A stretch of DNA of 56,339 nucleotides, from the NCBI RefSeq assembly GCF_001269385.1, contig NZ_CXOO01000036.1:1-56339 (forward strand), written 5' to 3'. Positions 1 through 8,441 of the stretch are shown here, piece by piece. Position 1 is the first letter of the stretch, and each line of letters begins with the position of its first letter. Made by a program: the position numbers and the translations under genes. Below the pieces are notes generated by a model that was not told the DNA's origin, did no database searches, and saw only the letters and a list, made by a program, of their open reading frames with translations. This DNA is from Limnohabitans sp. DM1 (lineage in GTDB: Bacteria; Pseudomonadota; Gammaproteobacteria; Burkholderiales; Burkholderiaceae_C).

Positions 1-2
1 TG

Positions 3-518
3 TCGTTTGCCGGTGGCTGCCGGAGGCGAGTTGGTGAATTTTCAGCATGTGGCCACTGGGAGGGAGATACCGTCATTGGCGCGGCTCACAAACAAGCCAT
101 CGTGACACTGGTAGAACGCAAGAGTGGCTTTGCTGTGCTGGCCAAAGTGCCCAACAAGTCTGCTGATTTGGTGGGTCGGGCCATTGAAGCCAAACTCAAG
201 CCCCTGATCTCACGGGTGAAGACTTTGACGGTGGACAACGGCAAGGAGTTTGCGGATCACCAGGCCATCGATCAGACCCTTGGCATCCAGACCTACTTTG
301 CCGATCCGTATTGCAGTTGGCAGCGCGGCAGCAACGAGAACTTCAATGGTTTGCTGCGCCAATACATTCCCAAGAAGCGGCGCATGGAAACTGTCACCGA
401 TGAGGAGTTGACTATGATTGAAAACAGATTGAATCACCGCCCCAGAAAGCGGCTGGGATTCAAGACACCCCACGAGGTGTTTCACGCCTCGTTAAACCGT
501 GTTGCACCTCGTACTTGA
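3..518 (+). CDS. IS30-family transposase, C-terminal part (5' end outside window)
   Basis: The frame is open from the left window edge to the stop at 516-518. It encodes the DDE catalytic core typical of IS30 transposases: GHWEGDTVIG (first Asp) at about 51-80, VDNGKEFADH (second Asp) near 230-260, and NENFNGLLRQYIPKK (catalytic Glu) near 330-375. The tail NRLNHRPRKRLGFKTPHEVF is also family-typical. IS30 proteins are usually 320-380 aa and this piece is about 170 aa, so half or more lies outside. The roughly 15 codons upstream of GHWEGDT do not look like the usual IS30 sequence, so the element may already be broken before the edge. The internal GTG at 102 is unlikely to be a real start. Confidence in family is high; intactness cannot be judged. 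Confidence 0.88.
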   Translation, partial: SFAGGCRRRVGEFSACGHWEGDTVIGAAHKQAIVTLVERKSGFAVLAKVPNKSADLVGRAIEAKLKPLISRVKTLTVDNGKEFADHQAIDQTLGIQTYFADPYCSWQRGSNENFNGLLRQYIPKKRRMETVTDEELTMIENRLNHRPRKRLGFKTPHEVFHASLNRVAPRT

Positions 519-694
519 ATCCGCCTATTTCCAAAGAACTCAAATAATTCTGTTATTTGTTACGGCGCAGTAGCTCATGACATTCAGGGCTGGCTCGAAG
601 CAGGCGGCCATGGTGCGCAAAATGGGCCCCTACAAAATGGACGTACACGCAGGCGAACGTCAAGTCCTAGCAAGTCAGAGCCAAGAGGATTTGC
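519..694. other. Gap between IS30 remnant and GNAT gene; possible CDGSH-type relic
   Basis: No intact gene is seen. The IS30 right end must lie shortly after 518, but its terminal repeat cannot be fixed without the left end. On the plus strand at about 612-655 a short stretch reads MVRKMGPYKMDVHAGERQ. This resembles the first strand of CDGSH iron-sulfur domain proteins (xxGPYxVxVxAGxxY), but the Cys/His ligands that should follow are absent. It may be a decayed relic cut by the IS, or chance. Confidence 0.25.
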
Positions 695-1237
695 TCAACG
701 AGCGCTTGTTCTGTGGGGTTCCTGAACCTGCAGGTTGCAGGAAAGGCGGATTTCTTCCACTTTCACGCCGCCCAGCTCCATGGTTTTTGCAGGAACCACA
801 TCCCGCTCAAACCCGGCCGCCCGGTAAAAACGCATCGCCCTGGCGTTTTGTGTCAGAACCCACAAGCAACAGCGGCGATAAGCTTGTTCACGCAAGGTGG
901 TTTGAGCCGCCCACCACAACTGTCGCCCGACACCAGTTGACCAGACAGCAGGCGATGCATACAAGGCCCAAACTTCGGCATCCCCCTTGGCTGCATCCGG
1001 ATCACGACACGGCCCGGTATTGACCCAGCCCAACAGGCGATCACCGTCGATGGCCACTTGCAAATCACCCTGCTTCTCTTTCAGAAACTGTGCCCAGAAC
1101 GCCTGCCGCGACGCCACCGTCAAGGATTTCAAAAAGTTTTCAGGAAAGATATCCGCATAGGCGACCCGCCATGCCTCGACATGGATTTCAGCCACGGCCC
1201 TGGCATCTTCAGGCTCTGCATGACGAATTCGCATCAT
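695..1237 (-). CDS. GNAT-family N-acetyltransferase
   Basis: The 180-aa protein starts MMRIRHAEPEDARAVAEIHVEAW, the usual GNAT N-terminus. Around residues 90-115 it carries LYASPAVWSTGVGRQLW, matching the acetyl-CoA binding motif A (Q/RxxGxG/A; here TGVGRQLW), followed by LWVLTQNARAMRFYRAAGFE, the classic motif B helix. It would transfer an acetyl group from acetyl-CoA to an unknown amine. Its start overlaps the lepB stop by 4 bp (1234-1237), so the two are probably co-transcribed from the lepB side. The C-terminal 20 residues run toward the IS30 remnant and may differ from the ancestral tail. Family is secure; substrate is unknown. Confidence 0.85.
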   Translation of the reverse strand: MMRIRHAEPEDARAVAEIHVEAWRVAYADIFPENFLKSLTVASRQAFWAQFLKEKQGDLQVAIDGDRLLGWVNTGPCRDPDAAKGDAEVWALYASPAVWSTGVGRQLWWAAQTTLREQAYRRCCLWVLTQNARAMRFYRAAGFERDVVPAKTMELGGVKVEEIRLSCNLQVQEPHRTSAR

Positions 1238-1797
1238 TCAATTCTTTCCAGCGTACGTCCCCAGCGGGGCATCCAATTGCCCAAAATGTTGGCCGACACC
1301 AGTACGCGGTGGGCGCGGCCGATCAGCAAGTGGCGCGGTACCATCCCAATGAAACGCGAGTCGGCACTGTTGTCGCGGTTATCGCCCAAAAAGAAGTACT
1401 GACCTGCAGGCACCTGCACCGGGCCAAAACTGCGCAAGGCATTCAGCTCGGGCAAAACCTGCACCGCACGTTCATGGTCGGCCACGCGCTCACGGGCCTG
1501 GATAGCGGTGGTCAGCCCACCTTCCAAGGGTTCAGACACCGCCACAGGGGACAGGTACTCTCCCGCCAAGTCATTGATGAACAGCACTTCGTTGCGCATC
1601 TCGACCACATCGCCGGGCAGCGCCACCAGCCGCTTGGCCAGTCGGTTGACCAGCACCACATCGCCCTCCAACAAAGTCGGACGCATGGAGCCCGACGGGA
1701 TCGGGTTCCAGTCGGCCACAGCCAGCCGGAAAAAACCGAAACAGCACAGGAACAGGATGAAACTGCGGTTGTCTTTGAGCCAGAATTTCATGGGCAC
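1234..1797 (-). CDS. lepB: Signal peptidase I, internally shortened
   Basis: Type I signal peptidase, a membrane-anchored serine protease that removes signal peptides from exported proteins. One N-terminal hydrophobic segment (about residues 10-26) is followed by PSGSMRPTL, which carries the catalytic Ser (near residue 36). RLAKRLVALPGD carries the general-base Lys (near 55), and FFLGDNRDNSADSR near 137-150 is the conserved SGDNRDNSxDSR box. In homologues some 30-40 residues, including an RGDIVVF-type strand, separate EGDVVLVNRL from the xKRLVALPGD block. Here they are fused directly (EGDVVLVNRLAKRLVALPGD), suggesting an in-frame internal deletion in a 187-aa protein. It is either a compact variant or a defective second copy. 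The downstream GNAT gene overlaps its stop. Confidence 0.85.
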   Translation of the reverse strand: MPMKFWLKDNRSFILFLCCFGFFRLAVADWNPIPSGSMRPTLLEGDVVLVNRLAKRLVALPGDVVEMRNEVLFINDLAGEYLSPVAVSEPLEGGLTTAIQARERVADHERAVQVLPELNALRSFGPVQVPAGQYFFLGDNRDNSADSRFIGMVPRHLLIGRAHRVLVSANILGNWMPRWGRTLERIE

Positions 1798-1847
1798 ACC
1801 TCTTGATTAACAGACCCATAGAATACTTATTTACTCAGTCAAAGCGC

Positions 1848-2723
1848 ATGCAAAACTTGAATTTTTCACAATTCCAGACCCTGGCTTTTGCAGGTGGCGG
1901 CAACCGTTGCTGGTGGCAAGCCGGTCTGCTGACGCAATTGCAGGCCTGCGGTGCACGTTTGCCCGCCTCAATGGTGGGCACCAGCGCAGGGGCGGCGATT
2001 GCCGCGTCGCTTTTGGCGGGCAGCACAGCCACGGCCCTTCAGGCTTGCCAGCGTTTGTACGCGGCCAATGCCCGACTCTTTGACTGGCGCGGCCTGACCC
2101 GCCTGCAATTGAACTTTGCCCACCAAACGGTTTACCCTGCTTGGCTGGCCGCTTTCGTCAACGAAGGCCATTTCAAAGCCATCCAATCCACCCCCAGCCG
2201 CTTGCTGGTGGCCGTGACGCGCCCGGCTCGGGCGCTGGGCCTGGCTGGCAGCGTAGCGGCCGGCACGCTGGCTTATTTGGTGGACAAAAAACTGTTTCAC
2301 AACATCCACCCGGCCCTGCCCCGGTTTCTGGGTTTGAAGCAGGCTTTCTTTGCGCTACAAGACTGCACAACCGCCCAAGAAGCCCGAACCACCTTGCGGG
2401 CTGCCGCTGCAGCACCGCCTTTCATGTCCGGCGTTCTTCTGCAAGGTGGATGGGCTTTTGACGGTGGCTACACCGACAACGCGCCGATCCCGGCTCAAAC
2501 CGCCAACGAAAAAGCATCCACCCTGGTCTTGCTGACGCGCCACTACCCCGACAAACCGTCCCTGTTTGAGGTGCATGGACGCACCTACTGGCAACCCAGC
2601 CGCAAGGTGCCCGTGTCCACATGGGATTGCCGCCCGGGCACTACGGTGGACGATGCGTTTGCGCTGGGGCAAGAAGATGCCAAACGGGCGCTGGCTAATG
2701 GCCAGATCCAACTCAGCATCTGA
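1848..2723 (+). CDS. Patatin-like phospholipase family protein
   Basis: Predicted serine acyl hydrolase of the patatin fold. TLAFAGGGNRCWWQAGLL near the N-terminus supplies the glycine-rich oxyanion loop, MVGTSAGAAIA supplies the GxSxG nucleophile elbow, and GGWAFDGGYTDNAPIP supplies the catalytic Asp of the DG[GA] motif. All dyad elements are therefore present in a protein of 291 aa. The reading frame opens upstream at 1803, but the ATG at 1848 (MQNLNFSQ) is preferred because homology begins there and the upstream codons overlap the lepB promoter region. There is no signal peptide, so it is probably cytosolic or peripheral. The native lipid is unknown. Confidence 0.85.
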   Translation: MQNLNFSQFQTLAFAGGGNRCWWQAGLLTQLQACGARLPASMVGTSAGAAIAASLLAGSTATALQACQRLYAANARLFDWRGLTRLQLNFAHQTVYPAWLAAFVNEGHFKAIQSTPSRLLVAVTRPARALGLAGSVAAGTLAYLVDKKLFHNIHPALPRFLGLKQAFFALQDCTTAQEARTTLRAAAAAPPFMSGVLLQGGWAFDGGYTDNAPIPAQTANEKASTLVLLTRHYPDKPSLFEVHGRTYWQPSRKVPVSTWDCRPGTTVDDAFALGQEDAKRALANGQIQLSI

Positions 2724-2854
2724 CCGCACGCGCCGCTTTGACCACTTCATCCAATGACACGCGAAGTGGCCCATCATTTGCTCAGTTGGGGCTGAAAGAT
2801 CCAAGGGACTTCACGCATCTTGCCAATTTTTGCCAAACTCACTAAGCTTTCCAT

Positions 2855-3106
2855 ATGAGCACCATGAACATTTCCCTGCCTGAAAGCTTAAAGACCTTTG
2901 TGGATCTGCAAGTCAGCCAACGCGGCTACGGCACCAGCAGCGAGTACGTGCGTGAACTGATCCGCAAGGACCAAGATCGACTGCAATTGCGTGAAAAACT
3001 CCTCATCGGCGCGGGTTCAGCAACCACGGTACCGGTCAGTGGCACGTACTTTGATGACCTGCGAGATCGGGTTCACCAAGCCACCTCAGACAATACACCC
3101 CGTTGA
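2855..3106 (+). CDS. ParD-type ribbon-helix-helix antitoxin
   Basis: The 83-aa protein begins MSTMNISLPESLKTFVDLQV, the beta strand of a ribbon-helix-helix (CopG/ParD) fold. RGYGTSSEYVRELIRKD, the two DNA-contacting helices, follows, and the tail (about 45-83) is polar and probably wraps the toxin. It would repress its own promoter and neutralise the protein encoded next to it. An internal ATG at 2864 is an alternative start. The stop overlaps the toxin TTG start (TTGA at 3103-3106), the tight coupling expected of a toxin-antitoxin operon. The 130 bp upstream (2724-2854) is non-coding and should hold the promoter and operator. Confidence 0.9.
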   Translation: MSTMNISLPESLKTFVDLQVSQRGYGTSSEYVRELIRKDQDRLQLREKLLIGAGSATTVPVSGTYFDDLRDRVHQATSDNTPR

Positions 3107-3429
3107 AAACCAAGCCAGTCATCCCACGAGAATTGGCCCTTCGGGATGTTGAGCAAGCTGTTGCCTACTATTTAGACGAGGGTGCGCCCTCTGCTGCGCT
3201 CGGTCTGATTGATGCGCTTGAAAAAGCCTATGCCCACATCGGTCGGCACCCCGCCACGGGATCGCCACGGTATGCCCACGAATTGAACCTGGCGGGTCTT
3301 CGATTTTGGCCACTGACTCGCTACCCACATGGTGTTTTTTACATCGAAAAAGCGGACCACATCGATGTTTGGCGCGTTCTGCACGGTCAACGCGATATCC
3401 CTGCTTGGCTTGAAACTGAATCCGATTGA
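3103..3429 (+). CDS. RelE/ParE-superfamily toxin
   Basis: The 108-aa partner of the upstream ParD-type antitoxin. It shows the ParE/RelE plan: an N-terminal helical hairpin (RELALRDVEQAVAYYLDEGA), a following helix (LIDALEKAYAHIGRHPATGS), and C-terminal strands (GLRFWPLTRYPHGVFYIEKADHI, then VWRVLHGQRDIPAWL). The motif HPxxGSPRYxHEL and the final RVLHGQRDI are typical of ParE-like gyrase-directed toxins. Translation begins at a TTG that overlaps the antitoxin stop. Whether it targets gyrase or the ribosome cannot be told from sequence alone. Confidence 0.9.
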   Translation: MKTKPVIPRELALRDVEQAVAYYLDEGAPSAALGLIDALEKAYAHIGRHPATGSPRYAHELNLAGLRFWPLTRYPHGVFYIEKADHIDVWRVLHGQRDIPAWLETESD

Positions 3430-3483
3430 GCTCAGCTTGGCAGCATTGAAACAGCGGGGCCAAGTCTCTTCGCTGGCTGGAAA

Positions 3484-4422
3484 TCACACCCCAAACCCCG
3501 CCGCCAGCCCCACCCTCAAATGCGCCACCAACGCCGCCACCGCCCGAGGAACATGCGGCGCATACGGGCGGATGGCGTAAATGGTTTCGGCAAAGGCCCC
3601 CACGGGTTTCCAGCCGGGCAGCACGCGCACCAACTGGCCCTTGCGCAATTCGGCTTGGGCGCTGAAGTCGGGCAAGAGGGCGATGCCTGCACCGGTCATG
3701 GCCGCTTCGCGCAAGGCTTCACTGTTGTTGGCGGCGAAGTTGCCGTTCACGGGCACCGTGACGCGTTCGCCCGCCTCTAAAGACTCTCGCCGCTCAAAGG
3801 TCCATACAGGCGTGTCTTGCGAACGGGGGTAATGCAGGCAGTTGTGGGTTTGCAGCTCGGCAGGGCTTTGCGGTTCGCCGTGCTGGCGGATGTAGGCACG
3901 GGTGGCCACCAGCACCGACTCGGTGGCACACAGCGCCCAGGCCACATGGGTGTCGGGTGGGCGGGCCGTGTGGCGAATGGCCAGGTCGTAGCCTTCGGTG
4001 GCCAAGGCGCTCAGGCGGTCGGACAGGTCCAGCTCGACGCGCACATCCGGAAAGTCTTGCAAAAAAGCGGCGAACAGCGGCACCAGTTGCTGGCGAGCCA
4101 GCGCCACCGGGGCCGTGACGCGGAGCAAACCGCTGGGCTGTTCGGCCAAGTCGCGCACCTGAGCAAAGCTTTGCTCAATCTGCTCAAAAGAAGCGCGGGT
4201 CTCATCCACCAAGCGCTGTCCCGCCTCGGTCAGCCGCAGGCTGCGGGTGGTGCGCTGCACCAGGGTCACCTTGGCGGCCCGTTCCAGCTCGGCAATACGC
4301 TGGCTCATCGCCGCCTTGCTCACGCCCAGACGGGCGGCGGCGGCCGTGTAACTGCCTTGCTGCGCCAGCACGCTCAGCCAGTGCAGGTGGGTCCAGAGGG
4401 TGTTGATTTTTTGCTCTTCCAT
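3484..4422 (-). CDS. LysR-family transcriptional regulator, divergent from mmsA
   Basis: The winged HTH at residues 10-60 (WLSVLAQQGSYTAAAARLGVSKAAMSQRIAELERA) is followed by RTTRSLRLTEAGQRLV, the linker hallmark of LysR regulators. The rest is the substrate-binding domain with GLLRVTAPVALARQQL and LVRVLPGWKPV. The longer reading from 4449 would put codons inside a perfect palindrome, so the ATG at 4422 (MEEQKINTLW, 312 aa) is preferred. The gene is divergent from mmsA with about 105 bp between starts. The usual LysR logic suggests it controls mmsA and itself, but the inducer is unknown. Confidence 0.88.
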   Translation of the reverse strand: MEEQKINTLWTHLHWLSVLAQQGSYTAAAARLGVSKAAMSQRIAELERAAKVTLVQRTTRSLRLTEAGQRLVDETRASFEQIEQSFAQVRDLAEQPSGLLRVTAPVALARQQLVPLFAAFLQDFPDVRVELDLSDRLSALATEGYDLAIRHTARPPDTHVAWALCATESVLVATRAYIRQHGEPQSPAELQTHNCLHYPRSQDTPVWTFERRESLEAGERVTVPVNGNFAANNSEALREAAMTGAGIALLPDFSAQAELRKGQLVRVLPGWKPVGAFAETIYAIRPYAPHVPRAVAALVAHLRVGLAAGFGV

Positions 4423-4428
4423 GCAGGT

Positions 4429-4450
4429 ATTGTTCATTATTTTGAACAAT
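4429..4450. promoter_or_regulatory. Perfect palindrome, probable LysR operator
   Basis: The arms ATTGTTCA and TGAACAAT are exact inverted complements around a 6-nt A/T-only spacer (TTATTT). The site lies between the divergent LysR and mmsA genes, immediately upstream of the preferred LysR start. It has the dyad form expected of a LysR recognition site and would place the regulator on its own promoter and about 80 bp from mmsA. Function is inferred from position and symmetry. Confidence 0.6.
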
Positions 4451-4527
4451 CAATTCAGATTTGGGGCATTGCCGGGGGAATCGAGGGTGCCTAAACTGCG
4501 TGCAAATCCACACACTCGGAGTTCATC

Positions 4528-6039
4528 ATGAGCATTTCTCAAATTGGCCATTACATCAACGGCCAAACCGCCGCAGGCGCGTCAGACCGCAGCCAACCCG
4601 TCACCAATCCCGCCACCGGCGCCGTGACCGGCAACGTGGCCTTGGCCAACAGAGCCGAAGTGGACAAGGCCGTGGCCGCCGCGCAAGCCGCTTTCCCCGC
4701 TTGGTCCGACACCCCGCCCCTGCGCCGCGCCCGCGTGATGTTCAAGTTCCTCGAACTGCTGAACACCCACAAAGACGAGTTGGCCCACCTGATCACCGCC
4801 GAGCACGGCAAGGTGTTCACCGACGCACAAGGCGAAGTCAGCCGCGGCATCGACATCGTCGAATTCGCCACCGGCATTCCGCAGCTGCTCAAGGGCGACT
4901 TCACCGACCAAGTCTCCACCGGCATCGACAACTGGACCCTGCGCCAGCCGCTGGGCGTGGTCGCGGGCATCACGCCCTTCAACTTCCCCGTCATGGTGCC
5001 CATGTGGATGTTCCCGGTGGCGATTGCGGCGGGCAACACCTTCATCTTGAAGCCCAGCCCAACCGACCCAACGCCTTCGCTGTTCATCGCCGACTTGCTG
5101 AAAAAAGCCGGTCTGCCCGATGGCGTGTTCAACGTGGTGCAAGGCGACAAGGAAGCCGTGGACGCGCTGCTGGAGCACCCGGACGTAAAAGCCATCAGCT
5201 TCGTCGGCTCCACGCCGATTGCCAACTACATCTACGAGACCGGCGCGCACCACGGCAAGCGCGTGCAAGCCTTGGGCGGCGCGAAGAACCACTTGGTCGT
5301 CATGCCCGATGCCGACATCGATCAGACCGTGGACGCACTGATCGGCGCAGGCTATGGCTCGGCCGGCGAGCGCTGCATGGCCATTTCGGTGGCGGTCTTG
5401 GTCGGTGATGTGGCCGACAAAATCATCCCCAAACTCATCGAGCGCACCAAAACCTTGAAGGTGCTCAACGGCGAAAACCTGGCCGCCGAGATGGGCCCCA
5501 TTGTCACCGACGCAGCGCGTCAACGCATCAAGGGCTACATCGACGCGGGCGTGGCCGAAGGCGCCAAGCTCTTGATCGACGGCCGCGAGTTTGACGGCTC
5601 CAAAGCCGGTGCCGGTTGCGACAACGGTTTCTGGCTCGGCGGCACGCTGTTCGACAACGTGACCACCGACATGAAGATCTACAAGGAAGAGATCTTTGGC
5701 CCGGTCTTGAGCTGCGTGCGCGTGCCCGACTTCGCTACCGCCGTGCAGATCATCAACGACCACGAGTTCGGCAACGGCGTGAGCTGCTTCACCCGCGACG
5801 GCAACGTGGCCCGCGAGTTTGCGCGCCGTATCCAGGTGGGCATGGTCGGCATCAACGTACCAATCCCGGTGCCCATGGCTTGGCACGGCTTTGGCGGCTG
5901 GAAGCGCTCGTTGTTTGGCGACATGCACGCTTACGGCGAAGAGGGCGTGCGCTTCTACACCAAGCAAAAGTCCATCATGCAGCGCTGGCCCGAGAGCATC
6001 GGCAAGGGCGCTGAGTTTGTGATGCCTACGGCCAAGTAA
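4528..6039 (+). CDS. mmsA: CoA-acylating methylmalonate-semialdehyde dehydrogenase
   Basis: The 503-aa aldehyde dehydrogenase converts (methyl)malonate semialdehyde to propionyl-/acetyl-CoA with NAD+ and CoA, in valine, thymine/beta-alanine or inositol breakdown. It starts [11 protein letters not shown] and has the family-specific block [20 protein letters not shown] near 140-165. [18 protein letters not shown] and [17 protein letters not shown] follow, with the catalytic Cys near 287. The conserved C-terminal block [20 protein letters not shown] is intact. Length and motifs agree with full MmsA proteins. It is divergently transcribed from the LysR gene, and the next plus-strand gene, a GMC oxidoreductase, is separated by a 440-bp repeat-bearing gap, so it is probably not strictly co-transcribed. 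Confidence 0.95.
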   Translation: MSISQIGHYINGQTAAGASDRSQPVTNPATGAVTGNVALANRAEVDKAVAAAQAAFPAWSDTPPLRRARVMFKFLELLNTHKDELAHLITAEHGKVFTDAQGEVSRGIDIVEFATGIPQLLKGDFTDQVSTGIDNWTLRQPLGVVAGITPFNFPVMVPMWMFPVAIAAGNTFILKPSPTDPTPSLFIADLLKKAGLPDGVFNVVQGDKEAVDALLEHPDVKAISFVGSTPIANYIYETGAHHGKRVQALGGAKNHLVVMPDADIDQTVDALIGAGYGSAGERCMAISVAVLVGDVADKIIPKLIERTKTLKVLNGENLAAEMGPIVTDAARQRIKGYIDAGVAEGAKLLIDGREFDGSKAGAGCDNGFWLGGTLFDNVTTDMKIYKEEIFGPVLSCVRVPDFATAVQIINDHEFGNGVSCFTRDGNVAREFARRIQVGMVGINVPIPVPMAWHGFGGWKRSLFGDMHAYGEEGVRFYTKQKSIMQRWPESIGKGAEFVMPTAK

Positions 6040-6480
6040 ATTCCGTTTTTGGACTTGATGGGTTGTTTCCACGAAGGTGACTGGCCGGGGCCGCAGGGCC
6101 TCACAGTCGCTTCGTGCCAGAAAATCGGCCCTACAGCCCCGGCCAGCCACCCTCGCTGCACTGCTTGGACCCAATCGGCCTGAATTGATCGCAGTCGCTC
6201 AGCCTGTAGGTCGGCGGTCGAAGACTCCGACATAAGGCCTGTGCCGGTGCCAACAATGCCGGAGCTGAAGCGCCAACCTACAAGGTCCGTGCCCCTGTAG
6301 GTCGGCGGTCGAAGACTCCGACATAAGGCCTGTGCCGGAGCCAACCCTGTCGGAGCTGAAGCTACAACCTACGGGGTCCGTGTATCTATCGGCGGCTTCA
6401 GACCCGACAGGTTGTTTGCCGAAGCGCCAGCACCGGCCCGCAAGAAGGCACAATCGTCGCCTTGAAGAGACTGGGCACAC
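6040..6480. repeat. Intergenic gap with a 91-bp tandem repeat of the GTAGGTCGG family
   Basis: Two nearly identical units begin at 6204 and 6295 (period 91 bp). Each opens CTGTAGGTCGGCGGTCG, continues AAGACTCCGACATAAGGCC, and closes with an inverted AACCTACA/AACCTACG. A third partial copy, TATCGGCGGCTTCAGACCCGACAGG, lies at about 6388-6412. The stretch 6040-6203 shows no convincing gene. The same repeat family recurs in at least five other gaps of the window. Confidence 0.85.
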
Positions 6481-8199
6481 ATGAACGACAACACCTTCGA
6501 CTACATCATCGTGGGCGGCGGCACGGCGGGCAGCCTGCTGGCCAACCGCCTTTCTGCCGACGCCAGTAAACGCGTGCTGCTGCTGGAGGCAGGCAAAAAG
6601 GACGATTACCACTGGGTGCACATCCCGGTGGGTTATCTGTACTGCATTGGCAACCCGCGCACCGACTGGCTTTACCAGACCGAGCCAGCTGAAGGCCTGA
6701 ACGGCCGCAGCCTGCGTTACCCGCGTGGCAAGGTGCTGGGCGGCTGCTCCAGCATCAACGGCATGATCTACATGCGCGGGCAGTCGCGTGACTACGACCA
6801 GTGGGCGCAGATCACCGGTGACGACAGCTGGCGCTGGGAGAAGACGCTGCCCTATTTCAAGCTGCACGAAGACCACTACAAAGGCGCCAACGAGTTTCAC
6901 GGTGCCAAAGGCAGCAAGTCTGAATTGCTGGCCCCCAACGATTTACCCAAAGGCAGTTACCTGCACACCTTGCGCGGGCGCAACACCGGTGGCGAATGGC
7001 GCATCGAAAAGCAGCGCCTGCGCTGGGACGTGCTCGATGCGTTTGCGCAAGCCGCTCAGCAAGCGGGCATTCCGGCCACCGACGACTTCAACCGGGGCAA
7101 CAATGAGGGCGTGAGCTACTTCGAGGTCAACCAGAAAAACGGCTGGCGCTGGAACACGGCCAAGGCCTTTTTGCGCCCCACTTGCTACGCCCGCCCCAAC
7201 TTCGAGTTGTGGAACAAGGCGCAAGTCGCCAAACTGATCATCGAAACCCAAGCCGACGGCAGCAAGCGCTGCACCGGCGCACAGGTCTGGTCGGGGGTGG
7301 AGATGGTCGAGGTCAAAGCCACCCGCGAGGTGATTTTGAGTGCGGGCAGCATCGGCTCGGTGCAGATTTTGCAGCTCTCGGGCATTGGCCCGGCCGACTT
7401 GCTCAAGAGCAAAGGCGTGGATATCACGCACGAGTTGCCCGGCGTGGGCGCCAACTTGCAAGACCATTTGCAGATCCGCTCGGTCTACAAGGTCAAGGGC
7501 ACCAAAACGCTCAACACCATGACCAACACCTTTTTGGGCAAGGCCATGATCGGCCTGGAATTCGCCATGAAGCGCACCGGCCCCATGAGCATGGCGCCCA
7601 GCCAGCTGGGGGCGTTCACCAAAAGCGATCCGTCGCAGCCGCACGCCAATATCCAGTACCACGTTCAACCCCTGAGCCTGGACGCCTTTGGCGAGCCGCT
7701 GCACAGCTTCCCGGCCATCACAGCCAGCGTGTGCAACCTCAACCCCACCAGTCGGGGCAGCGTGCACATCAAAACCGCCCGTTTTGAAGACGCCCCCGCC
7801 ATTGCGCCCAACTACCTGGCCACCGACGCCGACCGCAAAGTGGCCGCCGACAGCCTGCGCGTGACGCGCGGCATCATGGATCAACCCGCCATGAAACCCT
7901 TCCAGCCCGAAGAGTTCAAGCCCGGCGTGCAATACCAGACCGATGAAGAGCTGGCCAAGCTGGCAGGAGACATTGCCAGCACCATCTTCCACCCCGTAGG
8001 CACCACCCGCATGGGGCGTGACGATGACCCCATGGCGGTGGTCAACGCGCGCTTGCAAGTGCGCGGCGTGGCCGGCTTGCGCGTGGTGGATGCTGGCGTG
8101 ATGCCTACCATCACCAGCGGCAACACCAACAGCCCGACCTTGATGATTGCGGAAAAAGCCGCCCAGTGGATTGCGCAAGATGCCGAGGCTACTGCCTGA
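6481..8199 (+). CDS. GMC-family FAD oxidoreductase (choline/alcohol dehydrogenase type)
   Basis: The 572-aa flavoprotein opens with YIIVGGGTAGSLLANRLSAD, the FAD-binding GxGxxG fold, then VLLLEAG. GMC signature 1 is at about residues 80-100 (RGKVLGGCSSINGMIYMRGQ) and signature 2 at about 290 (GSIGSVQILQLSGIGP). The C-terminal catalytic block contains FHPVGTTRMG and DAGVMPTITSGNTNSPTLMI. It probably oxidises a primary alcohol or polyol to the aldehyde; nothing fixes the substrate. Its position after mmsA hints at an alcohol-to-semialdehyde-to-CoA-ester route, but the repeat-filled gap weakens the operon argument. Confidence 0.9.
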   Translation: MNDNTFDYIIVGGGTAGSLLANRLSADASKRVLLLEAGKKDDYHWVHIPVGYLYCIGNPRTDWLYQTEPAEGLNGRSLRYPRGKVLGGCSSINGMIYMRGQSRDYDQWAQITGDDSWRWEKTLPYFKLHEDHYKGANEFHGAKGSKSELLAPNDLPKGSYLHTLRGRNTGGEWRIEKQRLRWDVLDAFAQAAQQAGIPATDDFNRGNNEGVSYFEVNQKNGWRWNTAKAFLRPTCYARPNFELWNKAQVAKLIIETQADGSKRCTGAQVWSGVEMVEVKATREVILSAGSIGSVQILQLSGIGPADLLKSKGVDITHELPGVGANLQDHLQIRSVYKVKGTKTLNTMTNTFLGKAMIGLEFAMKRTGPMSMAPSQLGAFTKSDPSQPHANIQYHVQPLSLDAFGEPLHSFPAITASVCNLNPTSRGSVHIKTARFEDAPAIAPNYLATDADRKVAADSLRVTRGIMDQPAMKPFQPEEFKPGVQYQTDEELAKLAGDIASTIFHPVGTTRMGRDDDPMAVVNARLQVRGVAGLRVVDAGVMPTITSGNTNSPTLMIAEKAAQWIAQDAEATA

Positions 8200-8245
8200 A
8201 GTCCTGCATCTGCCCCTTGGGGGTCAGTTCGATGTCAGTTCGGGT

Positions 8246-8294
8246 CAGGGATTTCCCCAGAATCGGGAAATCCCTGAGGCTGGAGTCTCCAGCC
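8246..8294. promoter_or_regulatory. Two tandem perfect hairpins downstream of the GMC gene
   Basis: The first hairpin has 12-bp arms, CAGGGATTTCCC (8246-8257) and GGGAAATCCCTG (8265-8276), with a 7-nt loop. The second follows one base later as the 17-bp GGCTGGAGTCTCCAGCC (8278-8294), with 8-bp arms and a single central base. No U-tract follows, so these are not a simple intrinsic terminator. They could be a 3' mRNA-stabilising structure, a processed small RNA or a protein-binding palindrome. Confidence 0.5.
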
Positions 8295-8415
8295 AGCCCT
8301 TACATTTCAGGCACTCGATGCAAAGCAGTACCTTGCATCCCGAGGGCCGAGGAGACAACTCGAACCCCTAAGAACTCCAATATAAGCAACATCCAAACGA
8401 GATGTGAATTTTCAG

Positions 8416-8441
8416 GCGCCGCGCAAGCGGCGCTTTTTTTT
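8416..8441 (+). terminator. Intrinsic terminator
   Basis: The stem GCGCCGC (8416-8422) pairs with GCGGCGC (8427-8433) around a GCAA tetraloop and is followed by eight T residues. It reads on the plus strand, 217 bp after the GMC stop and before the TSUP gene. It terminates either the GMC transcript or a short transcript from 8200-8410, where no ORF is convincing. Confidence 0.85.

Noticed and set aside
612..655. CDGSH iron-sulfur-like peptide next to the IS30 remnant
   Set aside because: The first strand resembles the family but none of the Cys/His ligands follow, so only a low-confidence relic was recorded.
2855..3429. ParD/ParE pair as evidence of a plasmid
   Set aside because: Chromosomal copies are frequent and no replication or partition genes are present.
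4582..6174. 530-codon open frame antisense to mmsA
   Set aside because: GC-rich codon use in mmsA leaves the opposite strand free of stops; the His/Gln/Val-rich product resembles no protein.
6204..6412. CRISPR-like array
   Set aside because: Only two full units with a 91-bp period and no unique spacers of even length; no cas genes in the window.
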